A stretch of 64,000 nt of DNA. Origin: Streptomyces sp. CG1. Its GTDB lineage: Bacteria > Actinomycetota > Actinomycetes > Streptomycetales > Streptomycetaceae. The DNA is taken from NCBI RefSeq assembly GCF_041080625.1, contig NZ_CP163518.1, positions 9,541,501 to 9,605,500 on the forward strand, in the 5' to 3' direction. The translations under genes were made by a program, and so were the position numbers. How positions within the stretch are numbered: the first letter of the stretch is position 1; each line of letters starts with the position of its first letter. Shown in pieces: positions 32,997-41,500 of the stretch. The notes below the pieces were generated by a model. The model was not told where the DNA came from. It ran no database searches and saw only the letters and a list, made by a program, of their open reading frames with translations.

Positions 32997-35383
32997 GACT
33001 TCCCGTCCTCCTGATCAACTGCCCCGGGCTGAACCTGCTTTACTCGTGCCGCTTCGCCCGCTGCCTCGTATTCGGCCCGGCAGACCAGCGTATCCGGGTG
33101 ATCGTCTCCCAGCACACGTGTGCAGACGGCCAGTGTGCCGGCGGCCAGCTTCAGCGCCTCGTCCGCGCGCCCGGTACCGCGCAGGATCCGGGACAGCACG
33201 ATTTCGACGGAGAGGGTGTGCGGATGCTCCGGACCGAGGACCTGCCTGCGGACGGTACGCACCGACCGTGCCGCTTCCAGTGCCTGTTGCCACTGGCCCA
33301 GGTGGGACAGGACGTCCGCGAGGCGCTGCCGTGCGGCGAGAGTGCGCGGGTGGTCCGCACCCAGTGCGCGCTCGCTGCCCTCCAGCGTGGCACGCGTGTG
33401 GGCCGCAGCCTCGTCCCACTCCTCAGTGCCGGCGAGCACCCACGCCAGCGCGATCCGGCTCAGGAGCGTGTGCGGGTGATCAGCACCGAGTGCCTGCTCG
33501 CTGACGGTCAGGTTCTCCGCCGCCAGCCGGCGGGCCTCGGCCCAGCGTTTCTGCTGCCCTATGGCCTCGGCCAGCCGGCCACGGCTGTCGATCGTGTCGG
33601 GGTGTTCGTCGCCCAGGACCGCCGCGCGTCCTTCGGCGGCCCGGCGCATGTACCGCTCGTCCTCCGCCCAGCGACCGAGGCCGTACAGGGCGATGCCCAG
33701 GGCGTGAGCGCTGTCCAGCACATCCGGGTGCTCAGCGCCGAGCAGGGCCTCACGGGCCTGCAGTGTGGCCTGGTGCACCTCGACCGACTCCTCGAAGCGG
33801 CCGAGGGCGGCCAGCGCCCGCCCGCGCTCGTGCCGGTCGGTCAGGGCGCTGGCGGATCCCTTGTCGCGTGTGACACGGGCCGCGTCCTCGGCGAGCGTAC
33901 GCGTCGTGGGGTAGTCGCCGCGCCCGTACGCCTGGTCGCGCAGGTCGCGGACGATGGACAACGCGGACTCGGTGGCCGCCTCGGCGCGGAGCGTGGCGGC
34001 GTGCCCGAGCAGGGCCGATGCATGCGGGGTGAACAGGCGCAGGGTGTGCGTGTCCACGTAGTGGTCGGGATCCGTCGACAGGAGTCGGCGCAGCAGGCCG
34101 GCGGCAGACTCCAGGACCAAGGCCCGCTGGTCGACGGGCATGCGGGCCGCGACCGTCTCCAGGAGCAGCGGGTGTGCCTGCACGCTGCGCACGTCGGCGC
34201 GTCCGGCCCCGATCGGCGCGTCGAGGATGGAGACCAGCGAGTGCGACACGAGCCCTTCCAGGGCGAGGTTCGCACGATCGCCCGTGAGCGGCGGATCGGA
34301 GTGAGGCAGGCCAGTGCCGTCGATACCGACCGGGGCGAGGACACCGACGGGCAGGGGCGCCGAGGCGAAGCACGACAGCAGCCGGAGCAGCGTCGTCGAC
34401 TCAGGCACACCCTGCTCGGCGAGCGCGTCCAGGGAAACCTGCCAGGTGCTGGTGATCAGACGTCGCAGCTCCTGTTCGCCGGGCGCGGCCCCGCGGTCCA
34501 GCAGCGACGGATCGGAGTCGAGACGCTTCAGGTACTCGTCCACGGAGACCGCTTCCAGGAGTTGTCGGCCCAGGTAGGCCCCGGCGAGCGACAGCGCGAG
34601 CGGGTGACAGCCGAGCCGCCGTGCCAGCAGCTCCAGTTTCGCCACGTCCTCGGTGCTGACCGCGAGATCCCGAAGAACGTCGACTGCATGGGCGACGTCC
34701 AGCACGTCCAAGGGGTGTGTGATGCCGCGGCGCCATTCGGCGGCATCCCGGTGCCGACTCGTGATCAGCATGATCCCGCGCCTGCTCGACCGCAGCCAGG
34801 CACCGTGGCGGAACACGGAGGGATCGTCCGCGTTGTCGAGGACGAGCAACCAGGGCTCCGACGAGCGCTCCAGGTAGTGCCAGACGAGATCCGCATCCGC
34901 CCGGCGGCCCTCCCGCGCGGCGTCGACCTCCTGCTGTGTAGCCCCACGATCATGGGCCACGGCCAGCATTCCGGAACGGAACGACGGACCGTCAGAGGCG
35001 TTGACCCACAGTCCTACGACACCGCAACCGGCCACCGCCTCGTCGAACACTGTCTGGGCCAGCGCGGTCTTGCCGCTGCCTGCCATGCCGTGCACGATGT
35101 GCAGTCCGCTCACTGCGGTTGCCGGATCGCGGATGGCCCGCAGGAGCACGTTCCGTAGGTCGACGCGGTCGCGGAAGGGCGAACTCAGTGGAGTGACCAG
35201 AGGGGTACGAACCGACTCCGGACTTGCCCACACCAACCTCCCGCCCGGTGACGGCCGTTCGTCCTGGAGAACGGAGTAGTCCACGATGATCTGGTCGCCG
35301 GCCGCCTGATACACGCGACCGCTTCCATCAGCGACGGCCCGTAGGACCTGATCCGCTCGCCGCGGGCCGAGACGTTCCGTCAT
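32993..35383 (-). CDS. NB-ARC/TPR STAND ATPase
   Basis: 796 residues. An N-terminal stretch (residues 1-70) holds GRVYQAAGDQIIVDYS, a short motif also present at the end of the preceding protein. NB-ARC ATPase: Walker A HGMAGSGKTALAQTVF, Walker B WLLVLDNADD, RNBS-B-like IMLITSRHRDAAEW, and GLPL-like GCHPLALSLAGAYL. The winged-helix region follows to about 450, then about ten TPR units of the kinesin-light-chain type, marked by repeats such as LLGAEHPDVLDSAHALG, VLGDEHPDTIDSRGRLAEA, ALGADHPHTLLSRIALAWV and VLGPEHPHTLSVEIVLSRI. Such STAND proteins act as ligand-triggered switches; bacterial members include regulators and anti-phage sensors. The gene overlaps both neighbours by four bases (ATGA upstream, GTGA downstream), so it forms a tight operon. 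No obvious effector domain is fused. Confidence 0.9.
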   Translation of the reverse strand: MTERLGPRRADQVLRAVADGSGRVYQAAGDQIIVDYSVLQDERPSPGGRLVWASPESVRTPLVTPLSSPFRDRVDLRNVLLRAIRDPATAVSGLHIVHGMAGSGKTALAQTVFDEAVAGCGVVGLWVNASDGPSFRSGMLAVAHDRGATQQEVDAAREGRRADADLVWHYLERSSEPWLLVLDNADDPSVFRHGAWLRSSRRGIMLITSRHRDAAEWRRGITHPLDVLDVAHAVDVLRDLAVSTEDVAKLELLARRLGCHPLALSLAGAYLGRQLLEAVSVDEYLKRLDSDPSLLDRGAAPGEQELRRLITSTWQVSLDALAEQGVPESTTLLRLLSCFASAPLPVGVLAPVGIDGTGLPHSDPPLTGDRANLALEGLVSHSLVSILDAPIGAGRADVRSVQAHPLLLETVAARMPVDQRALVLESAAGLLRRLLSTDPDHYVDTHTLRLFTPHASALLGHAATLRAEAATESALSIVRDLRDQAYGRGDYPTTRTLAEDAARVTRDKGSASALTDRHERGRALAALGRFEESVEVHQATLQAREALLGAEHPDVLDSAHALGIALYGLGRWAEDERYMRRAAEGRAAVLGDEHPDTIDSRGRLAEAIGQQKRWAEARRLAAENLTVSEQALGADHPHTLLSRIALAWVLAGTEEWDEAAAHTRATLEGSERALGADHPRTLAARQRLADVLSHLGQWQQALEAARSVRTVRRQVLGPEHPHTLSVEIVLSRILRGTGRADEALKLAAGTLAVCTRVLGDDHPDTLVCRAEYEAAGEAARVKQVQPGAVDQEDGKS

Positions 35384-35799
35384 CGCTCGACGATGTGCTG
35401 GTCGCGACCGGCCTGATAGATCCGCGCGTTTCCGGACGCGTGGGCCTCCAACCGCACCGAGGGAATGGGAGGCCGCTCGTTCTCCGGCAGTGACGCCCGT
35501 GCCTCCGCCAGGACCTCCTCAAGGTCCCGCGCGACGGACGGATCAGCGGCCAGCAGCCGGCGCAACCTGCGGCGCCAGTCCCGCTCCAGGTCGTCGGCGC
35601 CCGCTGTGTCACCCTCGTGCTGCGCCGTGAGGATCTCGTCCCGGGTCTCCTGCAACGCCGTGTCGACCTCGTCGGCCTGTGCGGGGCGTACCCGACGCCA
35701 CAGCGCCACCACGCCCTCGCGTGTCCGCTGCCACGCGTCGGTGGCCATCAGCGCGACGACGGTCGTCCCCGCAGTCTGCGCCAGCACTTCCGGATCCAT
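35380..35799 (-). CDS. Small partner protein of the NB-ARC ATPase, with YQAGRDQHI motif
   Basis: 139 residues from the ATG at 35799 (GGGGGAA upstream). An N-terminal hydrophobic helix (EVLAQTAGTTVVALMATDAW) is followed by an amphipathic charged stretch of heptad-like repeats (EVDTALQETRDEILTAQHEG, then DDLERDWRRRLRRLLAADPS) and ends ASGNARIYQAGRDQHIVER. The ARIYQAGRDQHI end recurs in modified form near the N-terminus of the ATPase and is common in streptomycete proteins next to NB-ARC genes. It suggests an adaptor/effector-associated segment, or that the two proteins share a binding partner. Its stop overlaps the ATPase start. Function unknown. Confidence 0.75.
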   Translation of the reverse strand: MDPEVLAQTAGTTVVALMATDAWQRTREGVVALWRRVRPAQADEVDTALQETRDEILTAQHEGDTAGADDLERDWRRRLRRLLAADPSVARDLEEVLAEARASLPENERPPIPSVRLEAHASGNARIYQAGRDQHIVER

Positions 35800-36261
35800 G
35801 ACGGCTTCCCCCGCACCTCTTTGCACGTGATGACGATGATAGGCATCGAGTCGTTGGCCGAGTGGATGATCTGCCGCGTCGGGGCTCGGGCAGTACGCGT
35901 CTTGGCTGAAACGCACGGTGCCTGTGCCGTCGACTCAACACGCCGCCACACCGTCGTTACTCTTGACGTGGATATGCCACAGTTCGCCGCGCGCCGCTTC
36001 GGGGCTTTCGGGTGGGAAGCCGACGTGCCCCCGCTGGTCGGGGCTGGAACAATGGACGTTGCAGTCCCGATCGGCGACGACGTCCCAACCCTGGCTCTTG
36101 AGCAGAGCGGTGACCGGACCGGCGCAATGACATTTGAGCAGCCACTCCCGCTCGCCGAAATCGGCGGTCTCCAGTCCGTCGTCGCGGTGTGCGTCTGTCG
36201 TGGGCGAACTACTGGGAGAACTCGGCGCCGAGATACGCGCGCCGGGCTGGAAAGTTCCGGC

Positions 36262-36432
36262 TCAGCGCACTCGACCCCGCGGCTTCAGTGGCACCTGCGG
36301 CAGCTCCGGCGCGGGGAGCGGATCCCCGTCGTACCCCTTCACCTCCCCAAATCTCGACCCGCTCATCCAGTCTTCCCGGGCCTGTTTGATGTCGTCCTGC
36401 GTACGCCCGACGAAGTTCCACCACATATCACG
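36262..36432 (-). pseudogene. C-terminal relic of a pirin-family protein
   Basis: The minus strand reads MWWNFVGRTQDDIKQARED, then RFGEVKGYDGDPLPAPELPQ and VPLKPRGRVR-stop, the conserved C-terminal end of pirins (WNFVGR...V-x-G-Y-x-G-x-P-L-P-A-P-x-L-P...L-K-P-R). The remaining 250-270 residues are missing; the break is at about 36432, close to the integrase fragment. Between 35800 and 36261 no gene is recognised. Confidence 0.85.
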
Positions 36433-36521
36433 TGATCTGCGGTTCTTCCCAGGTCAGAGGCATCGAAGACCCTCGGGTGTCAGCAAAAGGTCAGCATCGG
36501 ACGCCTAGGAGTCAGCACGAC

Positions 36522-36887
36522 ATGGCAGCACACGCGCTCGCCCGCGGTATGGGCACCTTCTTCAAGGACTGCGAGCACCCCGCGTCCCGCTGGTCGAAGT
36601 GCCCGCACGAGTACAAGATCCGGTACCGCAGTGCGGCGGGCAACCAGACCGAGGAGTCCGGATTCGGGACGCAGGACGGTGCGATCGAGCGGTTGATGGA
36701 GATCTACAAGGAGAAGAAGGCCACGTCCCGGTCCCAGTCGAAGGCGGAGCGCATCCAGAAGTACGGCACGATGCGGTTCGAGGAGTACGTCGAGGAATGG
36801 AAGGGCGGGCAACGGCACCTGGCCACCTCGTCAGTCCGGCACCTCGAGTCGTTCCTGGAGCACCACCTCTACCCGGCCGTACGGTCC
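36522..36887 (+). pseudogene. N-terminal fragment of a tyrosine-recombinase (phage/ICE-type integrase)
   Basis: The ATG at 36522 has CCTAGGAG upstream. About 120 residues match the N-terminal arm-binding and SAM-like core-binding domains of actinobacterial integrases: MGTFFKDCEHPASRWSKCPH, then EYKIRYRSAAGNQTEESGF, GTMRFEEYVEEWKGGQRHLA and SSVRHLESFLEHHLYPA. After LYPA homology stops; the catalytic R-H-R-Y domain (about 250 residues) is gone and the frame drifts on to a stop at 37013. It is the remains of an integrated element. Confidence 0.8.
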
Positions 36888-37034
36888 ATCGGGTCCGGCC
36901 ATGGCATCGGCGAGCGCGTCGGCGGAATCGAAGGTGAAGGCCGGGGACTGGACGATGGGAACGCTCAAGGGTCTGCCGCCGCTCGGCATGCGATCGCGCT
37001 GAGTATGTACTGAGCGGGTCGGTACGTCCATCAC
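36880..37034 (-). pseudogene. N-terminal fragment of a Cys/Met-metabolism PLP enzyme
   Basis: From a GTG/ATG pair at 37034/37031 with AAGGGAG upstream, the minus strand reads MDVPTRSVHTQRDRMPSGGR, PLSVPIVQSPAFTFDSADAL and ADAMAGPDGPYGR, the N-terminus of cystathionine gamma-synthase/methionine gamma-lyase-type enzymes (pattern VPxxQSxxFxFxxxxxLAxxMxxPDGPYxYxR). Homology ends exactly where the integrase fragment ends, at about 36880, so one deletion probably fused the two truncated genes tail to tail. Confidence 0.75.
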
Positions 37035-37164
37035 GGAGCTCCCTTGCGCATAGGACAGGCCGCCCGTTCCGGTTGCCCCGGTGCCGGACGGCCCGTCGAA
37101 GGCTTCCTTGGTCAGGCGGATGGCGGGTCCGGCAGTGCCTCCTCTGCCTGTCCGCCGGATGTGT

Positions 37165-37656
37165 GCCCGTCAGACGTCGGACCCGTTCGCCGTGCGCCGC
37201 CGGGGTACCGTCGGCCTGCGACGGGGCTGCCTTCTCTCCGCGCATGGCGAGGAGGGTGATCAGCCCGCCCGCCGCGGCGATCGCGGCGGCCCACACGAAG
37301 GCCGCGCTGAAGCCGTCCGTCAGAGCGGGAAGGTTGCCCAGCTTCCCGGCGCCCTCGGAGGTGGCCACCGCGGTCAGCGCCGCGAGCCCCAGGGCCGAAC
37401 CCACTTGGTAGGTGGTGTTGACGATGCCGGACGCCAGGCCCGCCTGCTCCTGCGGAGCCCCGGACATTGCGGCCATCATCGCGGGAATGTAGGCGAGCGA
37501 CATGCCGAGAGCGGCGACCAGGGACGCGGGCAGGACGTCGACGACGAAGGTCCCCGTGGGCTCGACCGCGGACAGCCACAGCGGACCCGCCGCGAGGACC
37601 AGCAGCCCGCCGCCGATCAACGGTTTGGCGCCGAACTTCGCCAGCAGTCGCGCCAT
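37165..37656 (-). pseudogene. C-terminal fragment of an MFS (EmrB/DHA2-like) transporter
   Basis: The minus strand from 37656 reads MARLLAKFGAKPLIGGGLLV, AALGMSLAYIPAMMAAMSGA, QEQAGLASGIVNTTYQVGSA and AAFVWAAAIAAAGGLITLLA, i.e. the last four to five membrane helices of a 14-TM drug-exporter type MFS protein. The N-terminal two thirds are missing, and no proper stop ends the frame, which runs on to 36562 through unrelated sequence. Confidence 0.8.
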
Positions 37657-37860
37657 GGGGCATTGCCGAGGTAAGCCGTGAGCTGTGACCTCGATCGAGC
37701 GGACCGCGTGTCCGCGGTTCAAGCGGCTGATTACCGCGCATGAGCTGTACCCGTGCTTCTCTCCGGTCCGGGATGAGGCCGACTGAGCGTCCGGTGCCAC
37801 GGACTGCGACGGGTAATTGCCGGCTCTGCCGCTGATGCTGAAGTCCTACCAGCGCATGGG

Positions 37861-38856
37861 GTGTTTCCCGAGGCTGGAGGAACGCCCCGGAGACGGTGGT
37901 GGCTTTCGTCGGGCGGAGCTGCCTGGCGGTCTACGACCAGGTGGAGGGCCGTCGGATCGTCGATCAGTGCGGCGAAGAGCCGCCTGGCCGACCTGATAAA
38001 CACCGCGCCGGAGAAGGGGGTGGAGGCTGGGCTGGAGCTGCCGGCGCTCTCCACCCTCGATGCGATGGCCTCGACGGTCCGCATGTCGCTGAGATCGTCC
38101 GCCAGCCTCCTGGCGGCGAGGATCCGCGAGGTCCACGGCGAGTCCGGCGGCGCCTACGGCTCCCCACGGGTGACCGCCGAGCTCCGGGAAAAGGGACTGC
38201 GGCTCAACGTGAAGTGGATCGCCCGGGTGATGCGGACGTTCTCCATCACCGGCATCCGCCTGCGCGGACGTGTCCGCACCACCGTCCCGGACCCGACAGC
38301 TTCCCGGGTTCCGGACCTGTTCCAGCGGGACTTCACCGCCACCGAGCCGGGGCGGAAATACATGGGCGACATCACCTATCTCCCGCTCGCGGGCGGGGAG
38401 TTTCCCTATCTCGCGACCGTTCTGGACTGCTTCAGCCGCAAGGTCGTCGGCTGCTCCATCGTCGGCCACATGCGCACCGGCCTGGTCGCCGACGCACTGG
38501 GGATGGCGGCCGCGACCCGCGGCGGCCTGGACGGCTCGGTGTTCCACTCCGATCACGGAGCCCAGTACGGGTCCCGGGCTTTCGCCGACCTCTGTGACCA
38601 GTTCGGGGTCACCAGGTCGATGGGTGCGGTCGGCACCAGCGCGGACAACGCGGCCTGTGAAAGTTTCCACGCGTCCCTGAAACGCGAGACCCTCCAGCGC
38701 GCCCGCGACTACGGCGACGCCGCCACCTGCAGAAGGACGGTCTTCGCTTGGCTGGCCCGCTACAACACCCGCCGTCGGCACTCCGCCAACGGCCACCTCA
38801 GCCCCAGCGAATACGAACGCCGACACCACGCGGCTAAGCTCACGCTCGCCGCGTGA
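37861..38856 (+). mobile_element. IS3-family transposase (OrfB, DDE), probably 5'-truncated element
   Basis: The C-terminal 250 residues of the 331-codon frame are a good IS3-type integrase: IREVHGESGGAYGSPRVTAE (the YGxxR motif), then YMGDITYLPLAGGEFPYLA (first Asp), FHSDHGAQYGSRAFADLCDQ (second Asp) and SADNAACESFHASLKRE (Glu), ending NTRRRHSANGHLSPSEYERR. The first 80 residues do not resemble OrfB, and no OrfA lies upstream. At the right, TGTCCACCATCGCGGGGG (about 38870-38887) looks like an IS3 terminal sequence, but no matching inverted copy was found at the left, so the left end with orfA seems lost. Confidence 0.8.
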
Positions 38857-38891
38857 TCAACGAAGCGTGTCCACCATCGCGGGGGAAGGCC

Positions 38892-40659
38892 CAAGGGGGG
38901 CGACGACTTCATCGTCCTTCCCGCCCCGGAGGGCATGCCGAACTGACCCCGAGGGGGTTGGCCACGGCCAAGCCAAGCAGTCGTTGTTCACCCGCTACCT
39001 GGGCGAAGGCCCGCGTGAGGGGGCGCCAACCTCGACGGCGGCATCCCCTCGATGGGCTATACGCCTGCGTACTCGACCAGATCCGGCGCCTGGCCGGCGA
39101 CAACAAACTCGTATCGGCCGCCGCGTCCGGACGCCTGCGGGCCGTGCAGCCTGTGGACGCCGAGACTCCGAGTGAGCCGCAGCCGGACGAGGAGACGCAA
39201 CCGCAGATGCCGACGGCGGCCGCCGTGAATACCGGCTGAACTCCACCCCGCCCGCCGGCGCCGCAAGCGGCCCCGCCTCAACCGCCCGCGCATCCAGGTG
39301 CCTGCCCGCCGCGCCTACGGCACCGACAGTCTCGTTCGAACCTGGGGCTGCCGGGCAGGTGCTTTCCGAGCCGCCATTGCTCGCATAGTCCGAGACCCAC
39401 AACCGCGGGCCGCGCCTGACCACGAAGAGCGACTTGCGTCGGGGACAGCCCAGGGATTTTTCAGGGACTTTCACCTCTGTCCCAGGGACGTTCCAGAGAC
39501 CTTCCGCCGCGTAAGCAGGGAAGGCCCTGACAGCGCCGAAAGTTACGAACGCGCTGGCCCGGGTCTGTTCCCTCAGCACTCGATGATGTTCACAGCCAGT
39601 CAGCCCTGCGCCGTCTCCTTGTACTTCACGTACATGCCGACGTCTGGGGTGATCAGCCTGCTGAGGTTGCGAATTCTTGCTCGAACACTGGCTTGTTGTG
39701 CCGGACAGGACGGCCAAGTCTCCGCTGCTCCATGACTTGGTCTGCGGCTGGCTGATGCCGGGCCGTGAGGCGCATCTGGGGTCGTGGGGCGGGATCTGGT
39801 GCCCAGTGCGGGTGCGGACGCTGTGCATGGTGCTGGCACTGGCTGCGACGGAATCGCGGGTGTTGCGCTGTCTCAGGACGCCAGGACGCGTCACGCGCTG
39901 GGTTTGTGGGGATCCCATAACCGGCAGCTGTGGTCAGCATGGTTCCGAAGAGGTGGGGTTCCGTGCTGGCCGAGGGAAGAGCGATCCGTCGGCGAATCGC
40001 GGCGCGAGTTCGAGAACGCGGTGGTCAGAGGGGGCGGGAAGTGCGAGCGGAGTCGCCACAGAGGTCTGACTGCCTGTCAGTAAAGTCTGCATTGCGCCAG
40101 CATCAGTCCGACCAAAGCTGACTACGGCTGGCGAAACTTGCACTTCAAGGTGGAGTGGAACGGGTGGCGTGAGGATGTCTCTGAACGCGGTCTGTCGTCG
40201 TCTGCTGTCTCCGGTCACCAACGCAGGCGCACACGCAGGTCGGGGAGGGCCGTCCACCGCGGCTGTCTCCCCTTCCTTGTTGCCCGCCAGCAAGGGCGCC
40301 CGCCGCCGCGAGGCTCGCTCCGGTCACGACGGGGCGGACAGCCCTTGAATCGCGAAGAACATGCGGGCCGCCTGACACGACCCCGATCGGTTCGCGACCA
40401 CAGCCACCCTCACTCAGGGCGGACGGCCACCGCTCCCCTTCGATTGTGGCATTGGCCTCACCCGGGGTCCGCAGGCCACGCACCGCCACCTGGTCCTCCG
40501 ACCCGACTGAGCAGGTCAGCGGCCATCCGAGCTGTCTGGCCCGGCGGTTCCCCGCACGGTGACCGCCTTGATCATCGCGCGCTGGTCCGCAAGGGTGGGA
40601 CCTCGGGGGGCGTCCGCAGTCGGACGCGTCCGTCAAGGCAACAGAACGGGCGGGAGCAC
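38892..40659. other. 1.8 kb with no intact gene
   Basis: Several open frames exist on both strands but none has convincing homology or start signals. The frame ending at 39239 has a protein-like tail (GLYACVLDQIRRLAGDNKLV) of unknown origin. A short relic of serine dehydratase is listed separately. From 39680 to 40659 nothing is recognised. Confidence 0.5.
39573..39660 (-). pseudogene. sdaA: 3' end relic of L-serine dehydratase (sdaA)
   Basis: The minus strand reads GMYVKYKETAQG-stop-LAVNIIEC-stop, matching the extreme C-terminus of single-chain L-serine ammonia-lyases (KYKETxxGGLAVNxxEC, with an iron-sulfur cysteine). A TGA stands where the second Gly codon should be. Only about 30 residues remain. 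Confidence 0.65.
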
Positions 40660-41448
40660 ATGGCTGACTTGCATGAACTGAGGCGACGCTGGGTCAGGCG
40701 ATTCCATTCCGCGCCGGACAGCGACGTCACGGTGGTCTGCTTCCCGCACGCGGGCGGGTCGGCCAGCTACTTCCAGCCCCTGTCCGCTCGGCTGACCCCC
40801 CGCGCCGAGGTGCTGGCGCTCCAGTATCCGGGGCGCCAGGACCGTCGCTCCGAGCCCGCTCTCACCAGCGTCGACGCACTGGTGGACGAGATCACCGAGG
40901 CCCTGCGCGGACACACCGACCGGCCCCTGGTGTTGTTCGGGCACAGCATGGGCGGCACGCTCGCCTTCGAGACCGCGCGGCGCATGGAGGCCGAGCTCGG
41001 CGAACGGCTGCTCGGACTGATCGTCTCGGGGCGCCGGTCACCCAGCAGCGTCCGCCGGGACACGGTGCACCTGCGGGACGACGCGGGACTCATCGCGGAG
41101 ATACGCAAACTCCAGGGGACCGCCTCGGCGCTGCTCGACGACGAGGACGTGGTGCGAATGATCATGCCTGCGCTCCGCGCCGACTACACCGCGGTGGAGC
41201 GTTACGCGTACCGGCCGGGGCCGGCGCTGAACTGCCCGCTGCATGTCTACACCGGGGACGCCGACCCGCAGGTGCGCGGGGACGAGGCGCGCGGCTGGGC
41301 CGAGCACACCCGTGCCGACTTCCGGATCCGCACGTTCGGCGGCGGCCACTTCTACCTCGCCGACCGCAGCGAGCAGGTGATCGCGGCCCTGCGTGAGGAC
41401 CTGACGGGCTTCCAGGAGCGTGCCCGCACCGGCGTCGCCGACCGCTGA
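40660..41448 (+). CDS. Type II thioesterase (PKS/NRPS editing)
   Basis: 262 residues from the ATG at 40660 (GGGAGC upstream); the open frame to 40138 is non-coding in character. Alpha/beta-hydrolase of the RifR/TEII group: VTVVCFPHAGGSASYFQPLS at the N-terminus, nucleophile motif LVLFGHSMGGTLAFETARRM, acid region PLHVYTGDADPQV and catalytic His in RTFGGGHFYLADR. TEIIs remove stalled or wrong acyl groups from carrier proteins. It is the left-most recognisable gene of the polyketide cluster and converges on the acyl-CoA ligase over a strong hairpin. Confidence 0.93.
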   Translation: MADLHELRRRWVRRFHSAPDSDVTVVCFPHAGGSASYFQPLSARLTPRAEVLALQYPGRQDRRSEPALTSVDALVDEITEALRGHTDRPLVLFGHSMGGTLAFETARRMEAELGERLLGLIVSGRRSPSSVRRDTVHLRDDAGLIAEIRKLQGTASALLDDEDVVRMIMPALRADYTAVERYAYRPGPALNCPLHVYTGDADPQVRGDEARGWAEHTRADFRIRTFGGGHFYLADRSEQVIAALREDLTGFQERARTGVADR

Positions 41449-41464
41449 CCGGGCCGGGACCGGT

Positions 41465-41491
41465 GCCCGCGCCGGCCGGGCCGGCGCGGGC
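41465..41491. terminator. Bidirectional terminator hairpin
   Basis: GCCCGCGCCGGCC at 41465-41477 and GGCCGGCGCGGGC at 41479-41491 are perfect inverted copies; in practice an 11-base stem with a short CGG-type loop. It lies between the convergent thioesterase and acyl-CoA ligase genes. Confidence 0.85.
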
Positions 41492-41500
41492 CGTTCGCCG

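Noticed and set aside
32771..35158. A 795-codon plus-strand frame opposite the NB-ARC gene
   Set aside because: No family resemblance; the minus-strand NB-ARC/TPR protein has clear motifs.
39677..40069. A 130-codon plus-strand frame and overlapping frames in the gene-poor stretch
   Set aside because: Cys/Trp/Arg-rich, no homology recognised, no consistent frame preference.
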